Source: Eupeodes corollae (taxonomy: Eukaryota; Arthropoda; Insecta; Diptera; Syrphidae). From it: a stretch of DNA of 64,000 nucleotides. The DNA lies in the NCBI RefSeq assembly GCF_945859685.1, contig NC_079147.1, positions 192,245,174 through 192,309,173 on the forward strand. The letters run 5' to 3'. The position numbers and the translations under genes were made by a program. Positions 56,873 through 64,000 of the stretch are shown in pieces; position 1 is the first letter of the stretch; each line of letters opens with the position of its first letter. The notes under the pieces are model-generated. The model made no database searches. It was given only the letters and a program-made list of their open reading frames with translations, and was not told the DNA's origin.

Positions 56873-57620
56873 CGATTTCTTGTTATATTCGGCATATCGC
56901 AATAAAGTGATGTTCATTTTCCATTTTCCTTCTGTTGCATATTGCAGATTAATTGCAGATCAGCCCGATGAAGGATAAAGTAAAATTTTAAGACCTCAAC
57001 CTTCATTCCTCGAAAGAAGTGGTATTTAAACGATTTGTGAAGACTTCTTTCATCTCTTTTTATCACTCTTATTATATAGTCAGTAGTCGTAGTAAAATTT
57101 GATATTGTGAGTATATATCGGCGTTATGCCAGACTCCACGTAGATACCATAATTCTGCGTTGGGCCTAATAATATAAATAAGCCTTTGAAGAAATGCCTT
57201 TGAGGTTTTGAAAAAAAGTTTGAGCCGCATCAAACTTAAAGAGCTTTCTTAGTCTTCATTGCTTTTTTATTTGGCGTACTTCGAAAAGTTAAGATTATCC
57301 GTTGGCAAAACTCCAAGATATTCAAACTCTACACACCTTGTTGGGCACCAAATTTTCTTCGGGAAGTCCTTACCGGGCTTCAAAAAATATTAAGCTCCAT
57401 GTCTCGAAAATGAATTTAATTTGCTGATTTGCAGCTGCAAAGTGAAAGGATTGTCAGCAAAACTTTCACTTGGATATTAGCGAGGAGTTTTCCTCACACA
57501 TCACAGATCAATAAACAAGGAAAACATAATTGGTCTTAAAATGCAGCCCTGAGTAACACCAGCTGTCGTTTTAAACCCGTCTATAATCTCTGATCCTTCT
57601 CAAATGGAACGGAGATTTGG
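56873..57620 (-). mobile_element. LINE family C fragment
   Basis: Minus-strand reading: TAGVTQGCILRPIMFSLFID (motif B, about 57565-57505), then after loss of the YADD block ADNPFTLQLQISKLN (about 57460-57415), which matches DNPLTLQLQINKLK of the LINE at 7963-9578. The C-terminal region includes CNRRKMENEHHFIAICRI (about 56945-56890), the Cys/His-type end seen in such LINEs. Confidence 0.8.
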
Positions 57621-58250
57621 ATTAATGAGCGTTTCAGGTTGCTATAAAATAAAATAAAAACCTTAAGAAATCTTATTTTGTTATTGAAACTGAAATCCAG
57701 TTCTGGTTTTTTATTTGTGGAACGTATTCGTTCTTTTAAACATTATTTGTGATCTAACTTAATTATTTTATAACAATAGTTCTTTTCCTTTTCTCTTTTT
57801 TTTAAAACATTTCGAGGATTTGTTCCGTACCTTGGAAACACTCACTTTCAAATTGAAAAGATTCCTTTCTTTTGTGTGGAACGTATACTTACTTGTGGAT
57901 AGTGTTTGCGTTTTTTTTGTATTTTTTCCTAACTTTTTTTGTGTTTTCAAGTTAAACAAAAGGGTTCCTTGGATTATGTAGAACGTATTTAATTAGTTAA
58001 CAGAATCATTAGCTAGCCTCAGTTTTTCCACTAAATTTTTGTTGTTCTTAACATTTATTAATAAATCAATAAAGATAAATATTAATTGTGGAACGTATTT
58101 GAACATTTTGTTCTCATTAATTTATTTTCTCCCAAACTTACTGCTTTTCTTCTATACAAAAATAAAATCTTTTCCTGCTTTTAACATGCAACAGAATCAA
58201 TTAACCATTTCTCAGGAGTTCCGTCTTTTTTTTTGATTCCCAAGGCACTT
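57621..58250 (+). repeat. Motif cluster: four TGTGGAACGTAT-type sites, forward
   Basis: TGTGGAACGTAT at 57716-57727, 57875-57886 and 58087-58098, and the variant TGTAGAACGTAT at 57977-57988. The last three are 102-110 bp apart. The intervening sequence is pyrimidine-rich and shows no clear tandem repeat. Function unknown: protein binding sites or the remains of a repeat are both possible. Confidence 0.6.
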
Positions 58251-59909
58251 TCAGCAGAGAGTGCTAACTAGGCCTTCCTTAAGGTATAGCAGTCATAGTT
58301 ATACGCAGTCATGAAATATATAAAAGAAGAAGTATCACAGCAACGATTTGTCGTCCTGTTTGTCAGCATAAATACCAATGTCAGATCCACTTAGTACCTA
58401 GTCGAAGTCGAAATCGAAGTCTATACGAATTGATCCTCACAAGAGAGTCTGTAAACATCACACTCCAATGGGACTCAAGCTAATAGCCAAAGAGGAGCTC
58501 TTGCTGATGCTGCTACAGTACCTATGCTGTTATAGTTACTGTTGGTTGGAAGCTCTAAAGACATCACCGCATAATAGAGGTGTTCCGTGATGTGTGGTAG
58601 TTGGAGGCGATACAAGCGGTGGATGACGATGACGGTGGCGGTGGGAGGCTCTTTTTGCCAAATGATTGCATGTTAGCGATGTTGGATGTTGCGCGCGTGA
58701 AATGATTGGTGCCGCAGAATTACATGAATTTATTTCAATAAAAATGATGCAGTACTCTGTGTGGAAAGACGAAGAGAGTATAGAGTTGGAAGCTTGATTT
58801 GAATCCGGAATCAAAATGTGTATATAAGCTTCCTGAAACGGACTATCCTCCTTCTATACGAGTACATCGTATCACACTGATCCCTCTCTTAGAGAGATGG
58901 AGTTGAATTCCAGAAGATGATGGTGATGATGATGATGGTAATTTGCATATGAACACACGCTAGCTAGTTAGTGGCCATGACAGTGGTATGGTATGATGGT
59001 GGCGGGTGAGTTGTGTACTTAAATATACGCACAAGGATCATTTCGTGATCGTCGATCTTCTTTCTCAAGATCGTGAAATCATCCAATTGACTGGTGTGTA
59101 TTTATATAAATTCGCATGGCTCGAAAGAGTTGTGGTGTGTACTCGATATAGAAACGTGTGATTAGCGGAGTGTGGAATTACTTAGATAGAAGGAGATTCT
59201 CGTGAAATTGCATGTAAATCAATCGAATTGCAGGTACATTTTCAAAGCCTGATGGCATGCGGGATGTCTCTGCTTGATTAGAAAAAAGAACAGAAACAAT
59301 TTGTTTATTTGCAGGTGTTAGCCTACATAATGGCTGGCTGAATAGATTTTTTTCTTTTTAGTTTCATTCATTTTATTGATCGTGTGTCGGGGATTATATA
59401 TGTTAATGACTTGTTAAATATTGACCAACATCTTCCAAATTATCAACCAGTAGCCAAATGCGGAAAATGAAAGAAGAAAACTGTTTCAATTAATTGCTGT
59501 CATTCGATTATTGTATAATGATAACCTAAATTTATGATAGCTGACCAATAAAAGTTCAGGTTTCTAATGAAGGATGTTAGGTCTAGAGAAGATTGAAGTA
59601 AATGGTATGACTTGAAGTTTATAGTGGTTCTGTAAATTCTTGCACGCATTTTTCAAAAAGTCGTTGTTTTGTTTTTCGTTTCTGGCCATCTGTTGGGTTC
59701 TTTTTAAGTCATTGGATATTTTGACACTAACAGCTGACAAAAGTCAGTTTTATATAACCGTGATCCGAAATGAGTTTCTAAGCGACCAAAACTAACGCAT
59801 ATTGGTCTCGGAAGAAAACCTCCAAGTTCTTATAGAGAAATTAGTAAATCCCGGAAAACCTAATTCATATTACAAAGTTGACTTATGATGGTTTTAGATG
59901 TCACTTCTT
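58251..59909. other. No gene seen; possible regulatory DNA
   Basis: Contains GATGATGATGATGG (58923-58936) and a partly palindromic GATC-rich stretch at 59034-59078 (ATCATTTCGTGATCG, AAGATCGTGAAATCAT). The 92-codon minus frame 58814-58536 is His/Thr-rich low complexity. Confidence 0.4.
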
Positions 59910-60420
59910 ACACAGAGGTTGTCAGAAGAGTTTGAAGTCCAAAATGGAGTCAGACCGGGCTGCATACGGTCACCAACTATGTTCTTATTGGTTAACAGTG
60001 AAGTATTACTGGCAGCCTTGACATAAAACAGACTCTTATAGCATACCTGAAAAATGTCAACAATGGCGGACAGATATGCAGTCATTGTGGAACTGAAATT
60101 CAGTAAAAGAAAAACTAAGATGTTCAACCACAGAAACTCCCAGTCATTCTCTTTGATTAACTTTGCTCAACAACCAATAGAAAAACTATAGAACTTCCAA
60201 TATCTTGGAAGCATTGTCTTTAATGCAAGCAGAGCTGAACAAAATTCGCTAGCCTCATCGGGAAATCTAAGGCTGTGCTCGGGATGTTGTTTAAGATTTA
60301 CAGGAACTCCTGTCAGATTAAAAATAAAGCTACGACGGATTCATCACCTGGGAAATAACAGCAACGATTAACAGAAAACTGCAAGCCTTTATTTAAAAGT
60401 GTTCTTACGTTCTTACGGAT
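59910..60420 (+). mobile_element. RTE family B, RT-thumb fragment
   Basis: Plus-strand: LSEEFEVQNGVRPGCIRSPT and MFLLVNS (about 59918-60000; motif B with Gln to Pro change), then a jump past the lost motif C to LKFSKRKTKMF, NFQYLGSIVFNAS (about 60191-60230) and VRLKIKLRRI. It is collinear with 37500-37080 of the copy at 36664-38240. Confidence 0.8.
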
Positions 60421-60600
60421 TTTTGTCACTTTGAAGGGTTAAAAAAAATATTGGCCAAATGGCCTCCGCGACTTCATGGGATATTGTGTATATACATGTC
60501 CATTATTCAAACTGAATAAGTCTGCAATTGACTTTTAGGTGTGGATCACATTCAACAACAGCCCTTACAATTTAACCAACCTTTATTAAGCTTGGTAAGC
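60421..60600. other. No gene seen
   Basis: Spacer. Confidence 0.3.
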
Positions 60601-61310
60601 CTCAAATAATGTACGTTCCACAATATAAGTCACATATGCGGTAGGAACTTAAAGGTCGTTTCCTTAAAGCATTGATGTAAAAGTAAGATCTTTTAAGGTT
60701 TTAGTTCATTGTCAATTAATTGACAATTCGTTTGAGTTGTGTTCTCTCTCCATGAAGATATTGACACGATAAAGACAGCTAATGTCGAAGTGAATGTAAG
60801 CTTATCGAGCGTACCTTTTTGCTTCCTTTCAAACGGATCTAGCTAAATTAAAAAGTTTAACAAAAACATAATGTTGAAGAACAAAGGTCATTTTCAACGG
60901 TCATCATCTAAGAACTACACAATTTATTATTAAATAAAACTTACGTTCCACAACACCGATTTCATTTACCTTACGAATAAATGACATTTTTGCTTAAAAA
61001 TATCAATGAAACTTAAGTAAAATATTCAAAATAATAAAAAGAGAAGACAAACTTAAGAATCATTAGAGCCTTTTCAGGACTTCATCATTTGACATCAATA
61101 AAATACATTTTGAATCCACAAATATCTTTTGCACTATCTTGTTTCTCAGAATTCCTTTTTAAACGATGAAGTGTCAGAATCAAAACCTATAGACAGAAAT
61201 TCCTCTTAAAGAGAATTAGAATGAATTAGCGCCATTAATTGACACATCGATCGTTTGACAGCGATATTGCATCTTCAAATCATTTATATACGTTCCACAA
61301 AAAACCTAGC
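60601..61310 (-). repeat. Motif cluster: three GTGGAACGTA sites, reverse
   Basis: The complement TACGTTCCACA occurs at 60612-60622, 60942-60952 and 61289-61299, spaced 330 and 347 bp, opposite in direction to the cluster at 57.7-58.1 kb. The intervening DNA is AT-rich and not obviously repeated. Confidence 0.6.
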
Positions 61311-62944
61311 ACTCACATATAATTAAGTCTATTTATGGAATTTTTTTCTCATCTTATTCTTATAAAGATCATTGCAGTTCTTGAATTTTTTTTTGTACTT
61401 AAAGATAAAATAAAGTGCAAACTGAAGACTAAAGTGAAGTACTCAACGCCTCGTGCCAGAAAATCCATTTGCATTAGCAGATTATTGGAATTTTTGTTAA
61501 TCTTCTAGACGATATCGTTGCATGCGTGATGCGTTTGTGGCATTTGTTTTTTTTATTCTTTTAATGAAGTTTGTACTGTTTAACGATGAATCATTCATTT
61601 AACAACACGCACGAAAAACACATCAGCCATTTATCTTTTTTATTCACAATAGCGAACATGTGTCCATCTATGGTGAAGCGTTTTACGATCAAAAAGCGCC
61701 CTCTATTAAGTGCAAATCTTTAACCCACTCCCACACTTTTGGGAAAAAAAAAACCAATCGATAATTCAATTAATTGCTTAAGTGTTAATTTATGTGAATT
61801 GTATTTTCATAACTAATTTTGTTTTCACTGCGTGATGCATGACGGTTATATTATAGGCGCCTTCTTTATTTTTTTGCGTTTGATCTGTTTACTTTGTATT
61901 TCGTGTGTTTTGTTTGGTTGTGATACAGCGCCGTTTGGCGGCGGTAATATGATCCTCAATAGCGAGATTTTTTTTTTGTTATTATTTTCGCCTCCAGGGT
62001 GAACACAAGGCACTACAAAGGTGGCAACTTAACGCACGCGAGTTATGTTCCCTGACTTGTTATTTCGACTTGTTGGCTTGGAAGTTTCAATGTTTTGTCT
62101 GTCTTCTAGTCTATAGTGGCTTAGCTGAAGTGATGCCAAGGTATTGAATTTCGGTTTTGTTGCTCTCTTTTTTGGTGTATTATTGAGTAAGATCACTTCA
62201 TTCACAATGATTATGATGATGGAACTTTAATAGAGCAATTTATTATTTTGTTTTGATTGAATTATTTTTTTTCGTTTCTGTTGTCAAATTTAATTTGTTA
62301 CTTTTTTTGGAAGTTTTATAGGCGTGAGACATTTAATTGTTTATGATTTTTACCTTGAAATTAAAGTGACATTAGAAGTATAATATGACGTGATTTTGAG
62401 GAAGTCATTTTATGTGTGCGTTATGGCGGAACTACAATATGGTGAAAAACCATTAAAAAAGAGAACTAATTGTTTTATATTGAATATCAAATGACTAAAG
62501 AAAAGTACTGTCAGATTTACGACTTTGTACTTTACCATGTTCGGAACTAAGAAAAATCATAAAACGGTTATAAAAAAACACTCATTTTCGTTTAAGTAGT
62601 AAATTTGGCTTTTTTAACTATAACTTTGTACTTCAAGGTTATAAAGGAGCACTGAATGTTCAATTAAAAAAAACATGCATGACTTGATTCCAAGAATGAG
62701 TTTTTAATATTCACCGTGGTCAATGTCTTAAGATAGGATGTGTAAAAAAATGTCAGTAGCAGAGAACTTCAAAACTTCAACTGTGACAGATAATTTGACA
62801 GTTAGTAAGTTAGAGAAAGGGTTAATTTGGTCCGATTCTTTATAAATCAAGATTGAAAAGCCAGGTGCAAGTATCTTTTTTGAAAAACGCATTCAAATTA
62901 AAAAATGCCCATGGCGTTAATAGTGGGAACAAACAGTTCTTTTA
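61311..62944. other. No gene seen; one CTCF-core-like site
   Basis: GCGCCCTCT at 61696-61704 is the complement of the CTCF core AGAGGGCGC. GC-richer sequence at 61925-61945 (GGCGGCGG) stands out. No coding frame supported. Confidence 0.35.
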
Positions 62945-63545
62945 CTGATGAAAGGCAATGTTCAAGTAGCTTAGTCGGCTGGTTTCGCTGTGCCGCTTTT
63001 TGTCCTTTAACAACTTAGTTGATTATTGATTTGGCGATATTGGCCTTAACTATTTTTCCGGATTATTAGAATAACATCGCCTGTAATAGGTTATCTACAA
63101 AAAAGGGATTGAATGACAACCTGACGAATTGACATCGCGGAGACAACTGATGAAACGATTTCTGAAAAGTCTGTGTGATTTGGTATGCTCTGCTGGCTGC
63201 TCGTAGCTGATGAACAGTATGCATAAACACAGTCAACAATTAAAGTCTCTTGACCATTTTAAGCGTCGTGATTGTAGCAAGAAATGACAAAAGGGGATGA
63301 TCAATTTTCGATGAAAATCATCTTCAGTTTTGATGCACATTTTCAACTCACTGATTCGTCAATAAGCAAAATGATACTCCAAGAAGCATAGTCGAAAAAT
63401 GAATGCACCTCGAAAGAGTGACTGTTCGGTGCGGTTTATGGGCTAGAGGGATTATCGGACCTTAATTTTTCCAAAATGAGGCCACTCGTGCAGTTACTGT
63501 GAATGGTGTTTGCTATCGTGAGATGATGACGAACTTTGCGTGATC
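62945..63545 (+). pseudogene. Mariner-like transposase fragment
   Basis: Plus-strand blocks in changing frames: QLKSLDHFKRRDCSKK (about 63238-63285; usual QELKPxDHxxR), KIIFSFDAHFQLTDS (about 63316-63360; first catalytic Asp block, usual IFSDEAHFxLxG), then CGLWARGIIGP and FFQNEATRAVTVNGVCYREM (about 63433-63525; usual GIIGPYFFEN and VTVNGxRYxxM). The later Asp blocks are absent. Stops throughout, so inactive. Confidence 0.85.
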
Positions 63546-64000
63546 TTAAAGTTTCTTAACTTTCTACGTCTTGTGGAACAAACACTTTCTTACCAATTTT
63601 AGTAACTTAAAATCATAACGTCTCTAATTTCATTATATTTAAATGTGATTTTAGGCCAAAGAAACGTTTTTGAAACATTACAGGAACATTTAAGAAACAA
63701 AGAAAAATGTTTGGAGTGTTTTTTTTTCTGGACGCTCGCGAAATATTCGAAAATGTTTTTTACTAAACAAATCAAAAACAAACCAATTACATTTGAAATG
63801 TTTCTGCAAATTTCCTAAAATGTCTTTTAAACAAATGGTAAACATTTCAGAAACAATGTTACTAGCCTATACAAATCTCACACTTTCCGTGATAAGTGTT
63901 ACAGGTAAAGTTAACAGATCAGTTTTTAATATACTTCTAACCTTTTCTACCATTTTCAGACTGCGAAAACCAAAACACTTTTCTAGAAATCAGTTTTTTA
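63546..64000. other. No gene seen
   Basis: AT-rich sequence to the window edge; one 60-codon minus frame without features. Confidence 0.35.

Noticed and set aside
57621..61310. Foldback transposon spanning both motif clusters
   Set aside because: Only the short motif is shared; flanks do not align by eye, and the core holds unrelated RTE debris. Kept as a motif finding only.

Overview
The window is AT-rich nuclear DNA from an insect, most likely a fly (Diptera). This rests on the mix of Jockey, RTE and other APE-type LINEs, mariner-like and Tc1-like transposons, a tRNA-derived SINE, and a Drosophila-style Inr/DPE promoter. The species cannot be named from sequence alone. There are no rRNA genes, functional tRNA genes, CRISPR arrays or bacterial operons.

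Host content is sparse. The best host gene signal is a first coding exon at 17601-18072 (+). It encodes a secreted, Ser-rich and Arg/Lys-rich protein of unknown identity that probably runs into a long intron. A textbook Inr (A+1 at 16791) with a DPE at exactly +28 lies about 0.8 kb upstream. GC-richer, low-complexity islands near 26.1-26.8, 47.6-47.8, 53.9-54.5 and 58.5-59.1 kb may be regulatory, but no gene can be supported there.

The rest is mostly layered transposon debris. From left to right: a tandem-repeat element with a 173-bp period (1-1555, second copy 15120-16245); an old RTE LINE (2830-5290, -); a LINE (7963 to about 13250, -) split by a nearly full-length RTE (9579-12986, +) with a perfect 14-bp target duplication; Jockey and RTE stubs (14.6-15.1 kb); a Tc1-like transposon (from 18359) split by a Jockey LINE; a second RTE copy (22.9-24.6 kb); a mariner-like copy split by an RTE (27.9-29.0 kb); mixed fragments (29.8-31.6 kb); an RTE (36.7-38.2 kb, -); a mariner-like transposon (38689-43158) split by a young LINE with a 912-codon endonuclease-RT ORF; a LINE inside an RTE (49.8-51.2 kb); and mariner, LINE, SINE and RTE remnants to the right end.

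Three non-coding patterns are not explained by the transposons: a higher-order tandem repeat of about 285 bp rich in CTGTCAA (45.3-46.9 kb), other local tandem duplications rich in TGTCA (34.1 and 44.0 kb), and a recurrent GTGGAACGTA motif clustered in opposite orientations at 57.7-58.1 and 60.6-61.3 kb.

The genes do not form a pathway. What ties the window together is the order in which the mobile elements were inserted into one another.
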